A stretch of DNA of 58,067 nt. Origin: Candidatus Cloacimonetes bacterium HGW-Cloacimonetes-1. Its GTDB lineage: Bacteria; Cloacimonadota; Cloacimonadia; Cloacimonadales; Cloacimonadaceae. The position numbers and the translations under genes are program-made. This document shows, one piece after another, positions 50,678 to 58,067 of the stretch (position 1 is its first letter; every line of letters starts with the position of its first letter). The notes beneath the pieces were generated by a model. The model searched no databases, was not told where the DNA came from, and saw nothing but the letters and a program-made list of their open reading frames with translations. Location: positions 1 through 58,067 of the forward strand of contig PHBQ01000003.1 of NCBI GenBank assembly GCA_002841975.1. Direction: 5' to 3'.

Positions 50678-52227
50678 GTTGTCCTCCGTGGATCATAACG
50701 AAGTTTAATTTCAAATGTTGTTCCCTCATTGGGGGTACTTTCCAAGACCCTGATGTGACCTTGATGATATTCTTCTATGATGCGCTTGGCAAGGCTCAGT
50801 CCCAATCCCCAACCTCTGGCTTTGGATGTGACCCCCGGTTCAAAGATCTTTTTCCATCTGGAGCGGGGGATACCCTTTCCCTCATCCCGGATGTGAACAT
50901 AGACCCACGATTCCTTTTGGGTGGCTGTAATAATAATGGTCCCACCTTTGGTACTCATAGCATCCACACAGTTTTTGATGAGGTTTTCCAAAGTCCATTT
51001 GAACAGCTCGACATCCAGCGGTACCGTCAGATTCTCGACCTTGCTGATCAGGAAGATCTCTATCTTGGAGCCTAAATGGGGCATCCGTTTACTAAAATAT
51101 TCTACGACGTCACTTAGCAAAAGGTGAATGTTTTCCGGGGCTAACTTGGTGATAGACCCCACCTTTCCAAAACGAGAGGCAATATTGCGCAGATGGTTGA
51201 GATCTGTAGTCATATAATTGATGATAGACTGAAAGCTCTCCTTGCTCTTGTATGCTTCCGTGCTATCCTGCAGATAGTCCAGCCAACCCATCAGCGACGT
51301 GATCGGTGTCCCAAATTGATGGGCAGTTTCCTTGGCAAGACCGATCCAGAGCGTATCCTTTTCTGTACGTTTGAGCAGCAACAATCCATAGCTGCCAAAG
51401 AGGATCAGCATTAGTGCAATGAAAAGTTCCAGGATGACAATGTAACGGATCTGGGACAAGGAATTTGAGGCGGTAAAATAGATATATCCCAAGCTGTCTG
51501 CATCATTACTGAGCGGCACTTCGGTCATCTGTGTGGTTTTATCACGTAGTAGCACACGTTCTCTATGATTCAGACTATTGAATTCACCTTCTTCATTGAT
51601 ATCGACATTGTGCCAATACATCGGAGTTTTACTCCTGTTTGCGACGATGATAGAGTAATCTATCTTCTTGATAAATTTTTCAAAGGAGACCGGCTTCGTA
51701 TAGTAGGCATAGCCGGTCAGCAGGTTTCCATCGATCAAAGGCATTTGAATCATGTTTTGCATGCTGGATCGCAAAAACTGTTGTGAGCTTGCCGAGAGTT
51801 CGGTATAAACAGTATCTGAAGAAACATCGATATGGTTCCAGATTGTGGGCTCCATATCCGGATCGGTGATTATAATCGGTATAGGGTTCTTTTGCATAAA
51901 CTCGGTGCTGATATAGTCCCACAGTTCCTGCTGAAAGTTGGGCTTGGTAGTGAGGTGAATATAGTTTGCCATGACTTCCGTGAGGACTTGAGTATTCCTT
52001 TCGGAGTTTTTGAGATAATTATCCGTATAGGCTATGTATTGCGCAAAGAGGCGAGGAACATATTCCTGCTCGGTTTTGGCATTCTGGATCAGTACTTGAG
52101 TGTAGATGGCAAAGAATAAAAAGATAAAGATACTGCTGAATATGATGTATAAACGCAGACTGTGGAAGCGATTAGTGTTTTTTCGCGAGATCCCAGATGG
52201 CGTCGAGTTCTTCGAGGCTGGCTTCAT
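50674..52227 (-). CDS. Membrane sensor histidine kinase
   Basis: 517 residues from ATG 52227 (GAGG 6 bases upstream; a GTG at 52239 is possible). Two membrane helices (about 25-45 and 245-265) bracket a periplasmic sensor domain of about 200 residues with no recognised family. The H-box is KETAHQFGTPITSLMGWL with phospho-acceptor H303. The N-box LIKNCVDAM, G1 DEGKGIP and GWGLGLSLAKRI (G2) follow. There is no HAMP and no receiver domain. No response regulator gene is adjacent. The HD-GYP regulator at 11.3 kb is one candidate partner. The 5' end overlaps mazG by 56 bases, and the 3' end overlaps nnr. Confidence 0.9.
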   Translation of the reverse strand: MKPASKNSTPSGISRKNTNRFHSLRLYIIFSSIFIFLFFAIYTQVLIQNAKTEQEYVPRLFAQYIAYTDNYLKNSERNTQVLTEVMANYIHLTTKPNFQQELWDYISTEFMQKNPIPIIITDPDMEPTIWNHIDVSSDTVYTELSASSQQFLRSSMQNMIQMPLIDGNLLTGYAYYTKPVSFEKFIKKIDYSIIVANRSKTPMYWHNVDINEEGEFNSLNHRERVLLRDKTTQMTEVPLSNDADSLGYIYFTASNSLSQIRYIVILELFIALMLILFGSYGLLLLKRTEKDTLWIGLAKETAHQFGTPITSLMGWLDYLQDSTEAYKSKESFQSIINYMTTDLNHLRNIASRFGKVGSITKLAPENIHLLLSDVVEYFSKRMPHLGSKIEIFLISKVENLTVPLDVELFKWTLENLIKNCVDAMSTKGGTIIITATQKESWVYVHIRDEGKGIPRSRWKKIFEPGVTSKARGWGLGLSLAKRIIEEYHQGHIRVLESTPNEGTTFEIKLRYDPRRTT

Positions 52228-52939
52228 TGATATCCTCACCTTTGGAGCTATAATGCTCCTCTATATAGTTGAACCGTTTACTAAACTTCCGCGTAGTTTC
52301 CTTGAGTGCTGCTTCAGCATCAATATGGAGCTTACGAGCAAGATTTACCAAGGTAAAAAGCATATCGCCCAGTTCTTCCCGGATATGCGCACCGTCGTTT
52401 TCCTCGAGAGCTTCCCGCAGTTCTGCTTCCTCTTCCGTGAGTTTTTCCAGGACCGGAGCGATGTCTTGCCAGTCAAAGCCGACCGAGGCTGCCTTTTCCT
52501 GGGTTCTCTGAGCGTAGATCAAAGCCGGAAGTGCACGCGGAATTCCTTCCAATACAGATTTGCGCTCAGTCTTTTCCACCTTTTTGATGCGTTCCCAGTT
52601 CATCTTGACCGCATCTGCATCATCCAGTCTGAGTTCCCCAAAGACGTGGGGGTGACGGCGCACAAGCTTGCTATTGATCTTGTTTAAGACCCGGACCATG
52701 TCAAAACGTCCTTCTTCTTCAGCAATCTGCACTTGAAATACGATGTGCAGCATCAGATCTCCCAGTTCTTCAGACAATGAATCACTGTCCTGATCTTCAA
52801 TGGCTTCCACCACTTCATAGAGTTCTTCGATCAGGTTTGGTACCAGCGACTCGGGAGTTTGTTTGACGTCCCAGGGGCACCCCGCAATGGGATCACGCAG
52901 TTGGCTGACAATATCTATCAGGCGTTTAAAGTCTTGCAT
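52172..52939 (-). CDS. mazG: Nucleoside triphosphate pyrophosphohydrolase MazG
   Basis: 255 residues, the two-domain form. Domain 1 begins LRDPIAGCPWDVKQTPESLVPNLIEELYEVVEAIED with EELGDLMLHIVFQ. Domain 2 has EKLTEEEAELREAL and EELGDMLFTLVNLARKL. The paired EExxE and ExxD metal sites are present in both. It hydrolyses non-canonical dNTPs, or controls (p)ppGpp in some species. The gene overlaps the O-antigen ligase gene by 22 bases at its 5' end and the kinase by 56 bases at its 3' end, so it is embedded in a cluster of otherwise envelope-related genes. Confidence 0.96.
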   Translation of the reverse strand: MQDFKRLIDIVSQLRDPIAGCPWDVKQTPESLVPNLIEELYEVVEAIEDQDSDSLSEELGDLMLHIVFQVQIAEEEGRFDMVRVLNKINSKLVRRHPHVFGELRLDDADAVKMNWERIKKVEKTERKSVLEGIPRALPALIYAQRTQEKAASVGFDWQDIAPVLEKLTEEEAELREALEENDGAHIREELGDMLFTLVNLARKLHIDAEAALKETTRKFSKRFNYIEEHYSSKGEDINEASLEELDAIWDLAKKH

Positions 52940-54204
52940 TCGGACACATCCTTTGTTTTGTTGTACATCAGTGCGAGGGTAACCCAGAACAAGATACTGA
53001 TCTGGTATTGCTGGATAAATATATCGGTGATACAGGATACCAATATCGCCAAAACCGAAATCAACACAGTATATTGCACTATGTCATTCTGGGGCTTGAC
53101 CATTTTTTTGTAAAAACTCACCAAGGTCTTACCTATAATGCTCAAGTATGCAATTAGCCCGATTAGACCCATCTCCAAAGCCAAGTTGATGTAGAGATTG
53201 TGCGCATGCTGTGCATAGAGTCGTTTGATCGGCATGATTCCATGATATATTTCTTGCCAGGTACTAAAGCCAATCCCCGTAAAGGGATGCTGAATAATCA
53301 AGATCATGGCATTGTACCATGCTATCAAACGGATTAAAATTGATAAGTCATAACTGAGCCCTACAGCTATCCGTTGCGCCATAGAGGATGGTATGACCAG
53401 CGGCATCAAACCCATCGCTATCAGTCCATAGAGCCGCATTTTTTTGGCTCTAAGCATCAGCATAAAGAGCCCAAACAGTACTGCCACCATCGCTATCCTG
53501 GTATAAGTATACAGCATTCCAAAAAAGATAATCACCGCAGCAGTTGCCCACAATAATCTGTACTCCGTGATCACGGTTTGGATGCTCAGCCCGATCGCAA
53601 AGAAAAAGGCAATCGTATAAAAGCCATTGATAGTCATCGCAGTAGCCCATGTGGAACCAAGTCGTTCCATGGGATTGCGGATTGCCACCAGCACCCCATA
53701 CATTGCCACAAACGTTGCAATGATCACAATAACCCGCATCCAGTTCAAGAGATCCTGCCCTGATCCTTGCGCATTGCGGATGATCACAAATACCAGGATG
53801 GGGACAATGACGGTAGACACGAAATACAGCCTGCCATCAGCTACATAGGTCTTGCTAAGTGCTATACAACCAAATAGTAACAATACACTCATGGCGACCG
53901 GATAAGGAATGTACATTTTATTCCTGGTACCGGATAGGTAACGCGTCAACAACAGAATTACCAATAGCCCAATAGCTATATAATTGGTCATGTGTAGAGG
54001 TTTGAGAAAATATGTGCCGATCATGATCAGAGTACTGCTCACGGTCATACCATAGAACGATGCCCCGAGTATCCAGATCATAAACACTCCCACCACAAAC
54101 ACGAGTGCCTTGATGGAAGAATCCTGCATCAGGACCCCAGTCATGATACTCGCTGCCACGGCTATGGCAAAGATGAGGTAGTATAGACTATGCCTGAGGC
54201 TCAT
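52918..54204 (-). CDS. O-antigen ligase / Wzy-like polymerase family protein
   Basis: 428 residues with about ten to twelve membrane helices. The Wzy_C-type region includes ARIAMVA-like TRIAMVAVLFGLFML and the large loop with HPFTGIGFSTWQEIYHG...YAQHAHNLYINLALEMGLIGLIAYL. The G-x-G and HNLYI..L.E.G..G phrases are typical of WaaL/Wzy proteins. It either polymerises repeat units or joins them to a lipid or protein acceptor. These two activities cannot be separated by sequence. The 5' end overlaps the Wzz gene by 17 bases and the 3' end overlaps mazG. Confidence 0.88.
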   Translation of the reverse strand: MSLRHSLYYLIFAIAVAASIMTGVLMQDSSIKALVFVVGVFMIWILGASFYGMTVSSTLIMIGTYFLKPLHMTNYIAIGLLVILLLTRYLSGTRNKMYIPYPVAMSVLLLFGCIALSKTYVADGRLYFVSTVIVPILVFVIIRNAQGSGQDLLNWMRVIVIIATFVAMYGVLVAIRNPMERLGSTWATAMTINGFYTIAFFFAIGLSIQTVITEYRLLWATAAVIIFFGMLYTYTRIAMVAVLFGLFMLMLRAKKMRLYGLIAMGLMPLVIPSSMAQRIAVGLSYDLSILIRLIAWYNAMILIIQHPFTGIGFSTWQEIYHGIMPIKRLYAQHAHNLYINLALEMGLIGLIAYLSIIGKTLVSFYKKMVKPQNDIVQYTVLISVLAILVSCITDIFIQQYQISILFWVTLALMYNKTKDVSECKTLNA

Positions 54205-55372
54205 TGCTTTTTTTGAGGGAATTGCGGACTTCGGATATTCGGGTTTTGTTATTGAGCAATATTTCTTTGAACAGAGCTAAAAAGACTCCCAGGCAATATG
54301 CAGCAAACACAGTTATGATACAGATCATAGCACGTTTGGGACGAACCCTACGCCCAGCTTCCCGAGGAGAATCCAAGAGTTCTAACGACGGCATGTCACG
54401 CAGTTCTTCCAAACGTGCTGCCTCATACTGGGGATAGATAAATTCAAATACTTTCTTTTGAATTTCGAGGTTCAGCTGCAATTGTGCCAGTTGCTCTGCG
54501 AGATTGGGAATATTGGAGATATTGATCTGATACTGAGGTTTGAGTCCGGAATTGCTCGTCTCCAACTCCCGGATTTGCTTTACCATTGCATCTTTTCGAG
54601 TTTGTAAGTTCTCGATCAAAGGGCTATTTGCCCCGTAATTTACTTTGGCGAGCTCCATCTCTATATCAATATTCATGCGTTTGGCAATGATCTCGGCATA
54701 CGAGTTTATCAAAGCTTGGGATTGAGTTTCGAGATCTATAGCATTGTTTTTGACCTGAAAATCCCGATTTGCCAGCAAAAGGGAATCAATGATGGCACGC
54801 GTCGCGTTGACTCTTTGCTCCAGAAATTCCCGGTTGCGCTTACCCTTGGTGATCTTTTGTTCCCGATTATAGACTTCCAGCCTCTCCAGATAGTAATCCA
54901 CGATATCTTTGGAGAGGGCTTTGCTTTTGGTTTCGACCTGAACAGTGATCAATCCTGACTCTTCACCATAACCGATAGAGACTATCTTTTGCAGCATGCG
55001 GAGAGCATCATCCATATTACCGAGGGGATCCTGGTCTGTGAGTTTAAAGTATTGGATCAAATCAAACTTGCGGATCACATCCTCCGAAAAGGTGCGGGAG
55101 TGCATCACTGTCACAAAATTGAGCGCATCGGTATTGGTCTCGGCTCCCATAAATTTGGAAGCTAAACCGCCCATCCCGGGGATATTGAAAGGCAGGGAAG
55201 AGCTTTGTGATCCTACAGCATAAAAAGATGCACGGGAACTCCATATCTCCGGAGTGAGCAGACTATATGCTACAGCTCCTATCCCGGAAATTATCACTAA
55301 AATGATGATTGCCAAACGGTTTGCCAATACTATTCTGACAAGCTCGAAGATATCGAATTCTCTTTTTTCCAT
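54188..55372 (-). CDS. Polysaccharide chain-length determinant (Wzz-like)
   Basis: 394 residues. The N-terminal part reads FDIFELVRIVLANRLAIIILVIISGIGAVAYSLL (helix 1, about 18-40), then PEIWSSRASF. A large periplasmic helical/coiled-coil region (about 170-310, with RNREFLEQRVNATRAIIDSLL and YPQYEAARLEELRDMPSLELLD) follows. Before helix 2 stands the Pro-rich SPREAGRRVRPKRAMICI (about 330-350). This is the Wzz/GNVR architecture without a tyrosine kinase domain. It sets polymer length together with the adjacent ligase/polymerase. A sigma-70-like promoter lies 50-75 bases upstream. Confidence 0.9.
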   Translation of the reverse strand: MEKREFDIFELVRIVLANRLAIIILVIISGIGAVAYSLLTPEIWSSRASFYAVGSQSSSLPFNIPGMGGLASKFMGAETNTDALNFVTVMHSRTFSEDVIRKFDLIQYFKLTDQDPLGNMDDALRMLQKIVSIGYGEESGLITVQVETKSKALSKDIVDYYLERLEVYNREQKITKGKRNREFLEQRVNATRAIIDSLLLANRDFQVKNNAIDLETQSQALINSYAEIIAKRMNIDIEMELAKVNYGANSPLIENLQTRKDAMVKQIRELETSNSGLKPQYQINISNIPNLAEQLAQLQLNLEIQKKVFEFIYPQYEAARLEELRDMPSLELLDSPREAGRRVRPKRAMICIITVFAAYCLGVFLALFKEILLNNKTRISEVRNSLKKSNEPQA

Positions 55373-55420
55373 CTCTGATCTATCCTTGCTAAAATGATTC
55401 TATCAACTTTGTAGATACGC

Positions 55421-55448
55421 ATTATTGCCAAAGTACGCTATTTGTCAA
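55421..55448 (-). promoter_or_regulatory. Candidate sigma-70 promoter for wzz and the polysaccharide cluster
   Basis: On the minus strand TTGACA (55448-55443), a 16-base spacer, then AATAAT (55426-55421), a 6/6 and 5/6 match to consensus. It lies about 50 bases before the wzz ATG, in the only sizeable gap of the cluster's first half. Confidence 0.6.
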
Positions 55449-55485
55449 TCTGTATATTACAGCACACTTGAAACTTGTGATCACA

Positions 55486-57264
55486 CTAATGAATATTTTG
55501 CAAATACCAGTCGGTCACCTTGATATTCTTTGCTGTCATCCGGATCCTGAGATAGTCGATACCATCTCCCATCTTTCTGCTGGGGATGGCATAGAGCACC
55601 GTGGAACCTATCCTGCGATATTCATAGGGACGATACATCGGCTCTTCTCTCATCAATAGACCTGCCACTCGCTGCGGCAGCTTCTCGTAGATCTTGCGGA
55701 GAACCGGCTGATCCAAATTTAGTCTATAGACCGTGAATGAAATATCTGCAGGATCATAGAGGTCTTCATCCTGTTTCAGTGATATATACATGGTTCCGGA
55801 TAAATCGTTTAAATCCAGATAACCGATCTTTTCCAGTTCCACACCTCTGCGTGGGTTCGGTTTTGTCTCTCGATAGCTCAAACTACGCATCTGGGTTACC
55901 GAAGCGCTGTCCAGGACATCCTTTACCCAAATGTAGTGTTTTTGATGATAGATGGCGAGAGGACGTGCCGAATTCTTCCCTGTGAGGGGGTCCAGAAAGA
56001 CACGGGGGCTGACCAAGACGGAATCACTCTGCACTGCACTCAGTTCGCTCACAAACAGGTCATATTCGCGGTCTGCCATCTTCATGCGATGGCTGTCTGC
56101 TGTCATCTTCAGCATCAAGAGCGGAGATATCATTACAAAACAGATCATGATAAACCACGGTCCCGATAGCCGGCTGTAGTGCATAAAATATAAGCAGATC
56201 ATGATCACAAATCCCACAAACAGGATATTGAGACGGGACATCATGATCGGTGTGAATAGCAATGTAAAAATGATGCCACCCAAGATGATGCAAAGGAAAA
56301 CCAGAGGATACCAATCCTCTTTGCGGCATGGGGCTTTGAACCGAAAAACGCTCACAAAGGCTATCAGTAATGCCGGTAATGTACCGAGGCTCATAAAGAT
56401 GATAGATTTGAGATGTTGAAGATTCAGGGTGAACATCTGAATTCCGCTGCCAGATTGGGGCTCTAAACTGACTCTTTGGAAGTTTCCAGGAGCAATAATG
56501 AGGAATAAATAGCCAAGTATCATTCCCCAAAATGCTGTATAATACCATACTGGTAGCCGCTTCCGCATGATCAGCATATACAATCCATAGCTACCCATTG
56601 CCAAAAGAACTCCCGGGATTACTACTTCGTTGGTGTCACCTGCGAGCAAGCCCAATACAAAGATCATACTAATCACTTTGATCTTGTTTTCTTCGGGTTT
56701 GGAATCCGTCAGCTGTAAACGCACTGGATACAATACACACAGCACGATAATCTGTGTCCAGACATAGTTTATGCTATACGCCGGTAAATAGAGGTTTGGA
56801 ATCGTGTCTGAAACAGCCAAATAAAATAAGCTAAAGCACAATAGCCAATACGGTATTACCTGCCGTCGTTCCTTGCCCATCACCCATAAAACCATCAGGA
56901 GCGGTAGCAATAACAGGGCAAGTGTATTCAGCAGATCAAAGACCCAGGGATCAAAGAGCAGGAGAAACTGCAGCAAGCCATGCGGCACTATCCTTCCCGT
57001 GAGATTCATATACAAGTCTTTCAGGGAGTTGAAGTAGCGATCCGGACTGTCTATTTTCTGATAATAGGTTTGAGCGGGGTTGCCATTCACAAATCCGGGA
57101 TTGAATTTAAACGAATATAAATAACCTTCCGCATAGAGATGGGTATTGAGATTGGTAGCAAAGATCATTACAGCCAAAGCTGCCAGAATCACGAGACAGA
57201 TTATATCTATGGGGCGTAGAGCAATATGCAATTTACGCACAGATTTCTGCCTTAAGGTAAGCAA
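55486..57264 (-). CDS. DUF6056-like polytopic membrane protein (possible GT-C glycosyltransferase)
   Basis: 592 residues with about ten membrane helices in the first 400. A soluble, beta-rich C-terminal part (about 410-590) follows. The first loop after helix 1 contains a Tyr/Asp-rich segment (NPAQTYYQKIDSPDRYFNSLKDLY). The phrase SINYVWTQIIVLCVLYPV, then LGLLAGDTNEVVIPGVLLAMGSYGLYML, resembles DUF6056-type proteins found in polysaccharide loci and distantly related to GT-C transferases. The sugar and acceptor are unknown. It stands upstream of wzz on the same strand, separated by 113 bases that contain a promoter. The start has no strong ribosome site; TAAGG lies before it. Confidence 0.7.
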   Translation of the reverse strand: MLTLRQKSVRKLHIALRPIDIICLVILAALAVMIFATNLNTHLYAEGYLYSFKFNPGFVNGNPAQTYYQKIDSPDRYFNSLKDLYMNLTGRIVPHGLLQFLLLFDPWVFDLLNTLALLLLPLLMVLWVMGKERRQVIPYWLLCFSLFYLAVSDTIPNLYLPAYSINYVWTQIIVLCVLYPVRLQLTDSKPEENKIKVISMIFVLGLLAGDTNEVVIPGVLLAMGSYGLYMLIMRKRLPVWYYTAFWGMILGYLFLIIAPGNFQRVSLEPQSGSGIQMFTLNLQHLKSIIFMSLGTLPALLIAFVSVFRFKAPCRKEDWYPLVFLCIILGGIIFTLLFTPIMMSRLNILFVGFVIMICLYFMHYSRLSGPWFIMICFVMISPLLMLKMTADSHRMKMADREYDLFVSELSAVQSDSVLVSPRVFLDPLTGKNSARPLAIYHQKHYIWVKDVLDSASVTQMRSLSYRETKPNPRRGVELEKIGYLDLNDLSGTMYISLKQDEDLYDPADISFTVYRLNLDQPVLRKIYEKLPQRVAGLLMREEPMYRPYEYRRIGSTVLYAIPSRKMGDGIDYLRIRMTAKNIKVTDWYLQNIH

Positions 57265-57407
57265 TAAGATACATGCATAATCGCTGCACCGCGGGCTGCT
57301 GCTGTATATCTCGTGTTACTTGCATATACAATCCTTCGATAATCTCTTTGTTAGCGAGCTACGACTCGTTTAACGCAGGGTGTATAATCAATCCGCAAAT
57401 CTTCATA

Positions 57408-57427
57408 TATTTGTCAATCTGTATATT
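57408..57427 (-). repeat. 20-base motif shared with the wzz promoter region
   Basis: tatttgtcaatctgtatatt is identical to 55439-55458. Both copies lie upstream of polysaccharide genes on the minus strand and include TTGACA. At this copy no good -10 follows at the right distance. Confidence 0.5.
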
Positions 57428-57633
57428 TCGTCTGTTAATTGCATAGTGAGACCGTTGAGTAATCGGGTTGTAGGGCGGAGCCCTATACAATTGGGGTGGT
57501 GGGCGGGAATAGATTAAGCGAACGAATCCATAAACCATACTAAAAATGCTTCAATCCATCGTCACAGCAGATGTGAACCGCTCTTATAGCATAAAGTTAC
57601 ACATGGAGTTACTCTGATCCGTGCTGTAAGACC

Positions 57634-57660
57634 GTTGCCGGAGGAAGCCAATCCTCCGCG
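57634..57660 (+). repeat. Short palindromic repeat D, copy
   Basis: gttgccggaggaagccaatcctccgcg, the most symmetric copy (CGGAGGA...ATCCTCCG), 8 bases from element A copy 4. Confidence 0.6.
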
Positions 57661-57667
57661 CCAAATG

Positions 57668-57760
57668 CTTACTTACTTAGTTGTGGCTATGATGTGGCTA
57701 TGCCGCCCCATGATTCATAGGGCGGCATAGCCACATCATAGCCATATCTCACTAAGGAAG
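57668..57760 (-). repeat. Dispersed palindromic element A, copy 4
   Basis: Its central 30 bases are the exact reverse complement of copy 1 (centre TGATTCA). Flanks cttacttacttag and actaaggaag give the inverted terminal repeats. No clear target-site duplication is visible. Confidence 0.88.
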
Positions 57761-57965
57761 GTGCAGGGATCGGACAGGGAATCGTGTAGCAGTAGTGTAA
57801 CTGTAGCATTCGCACGAAGTGCTTCCCTAGCCCTTTGTGGGAGAGGGGAGTAGTGCCACCTGCGTTTTGAGCTTGTCTCGTTCTGGCTGTTACAGCCTAA
57901 GACACTGTAATTCTTCCGATAGCACAACTATCTAATTCGCACGCCATTAAACCTCGGAGAGGTGC

Positions 57966-58046
57966 AGGCTGTTGACAAAGTCCGGAGGATTGCACTTAAG
58001 TCCGCAGGACGACACTGTATAACACGGCATGCGAGTGCCGTGCTCA
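57966..58046 (+). repeat. Dispersed repeat family C, copy 2
   Basis: 81 bases matching 28239-28319 without gaps. It follows an ACCTCGGAGAGGT unit directly. At 28.5 kb the same two phrases also stand side by side (at the end of repeat B), but with the TTTGTCAAC part inverted. Confidence 0.8.
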
Positions 58047-58067
58047 GAAGCCCAAAGGTCCATAAGT

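Larger units (their letters stand above)
57265..58067. other. Repeat-rich region to window end
   Basis: 803 bases without a supported gene. It contains the 20-base motif at 57408-57427, repeat D (57634-57660), element A (57668-57760), a GGGAGAGGGG phrase (about 57839-57849), an ACCTCGGAGAGGT unit (57952-57964) and repeat C (57966-58046). The promoter of the 55486-57264 gene should be in the first 150 bases. Confidence 0.7.

Overview
Organism. The window (about 46% GC by eye) comes from a Gram-negative (diderm) bacterium. It encodes LptE, LolA, an OmpA-family protein and Wzx/Wzz/O-antigen-ligase proteins. Several very large secreted proteins end in the FlgD-Ig-like sorting domain that contains the phrase PNPFNP and finishes with an SGVYFYRM-type strand. 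That domain style, together with YfhO, GLUG-repeat, choice-of-anchor and ice-binding-type surface proteins, suggests the FCB side of the tree, most likely Candidatus Cloacimonadota. The phylum is inferred from protein style; no rRNA gene is present to confirm it.

Layout. (1) 1-8.6 kb, plus strand: a GLUG-repeat surface protein cut by the window edge, a YfhO-type membrane protein and a 1005-residue secreted protein, each followed by a hairpin terminator. (2) 8.65-13.1 kb, minus strand: a Ycf48/BNR-like beta-propeller protein, an HD-GYP response regulator and a SRAP/YedK protein. (3) 13.4-16.1 kb: nth (plus), a repeat-rich gap, a perfect parS site, then purE and an HTH-EIIA fusion (minus). (4) 16.16-22.4 kb, plus: a tightly packed operon lptE-rluB-ychF-ftsK-lolA-manC, followed by an Fe-S protein and a double-domain M16 protease. 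(5) 26.0-28.1 kb, plus: ECF sigma, anti-sigma and two CpxP/Spy/CnrX-like periplasmic proteins, translationally coupled. (6) 28.15-38.8 kb: a gap built from dispersed repeats, an M14 carboxypeptidase with a sorting domain, and a 2314-residue minus-strand protein made of three homologous modules. (7) 39.1-45.1 kb: a TetR regulator divergent from an OmpA/thrombospondin-type-3 protein, a small lipoprotein, an outer-membrane protein, a DUF3494 ice-binding-type protein and an ICMT-like methyltransferase. (8) 45.45-57.3 kb, minus: a polysaccharide cluster (DUF6056-like membrane protein, Wzz, O-antigen ligase, Wzx, asparagine-synthase-like enzyme) with mazG, a histidine kinase, nnr and a molybdopterin-fold protein inside the same overlapping run.

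How the parts fit. Most genes serve the cell envelope: lipoprotein and LPS transport, GDP-mannose supply, O-antigen or exopolysaccharide assembly, large adhesin-like exports, and an envelope or metal stress operon. The parS site, a perfect copy of the ParB target, next to purE suggests the window lies in the origin-proximal domain of the chromosome.

Non-coding structure. The long gaps carry several families of short dispersed repeats. The clearest is a 93-105 bp near-perfect palindrome present four times (about 5.0, 28.8, 45.2 and 57.7 kb). It occurs in both orientations, and one copy carries a paired change in both arms. Two further families (about 110-120 bp with three copies, and 81 bp with two copies) and a small GGAGGA...TCCTCC palindrome sit beside it. 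I saw no CRISPR array, tRNA, rRNA, transposase or prophage.
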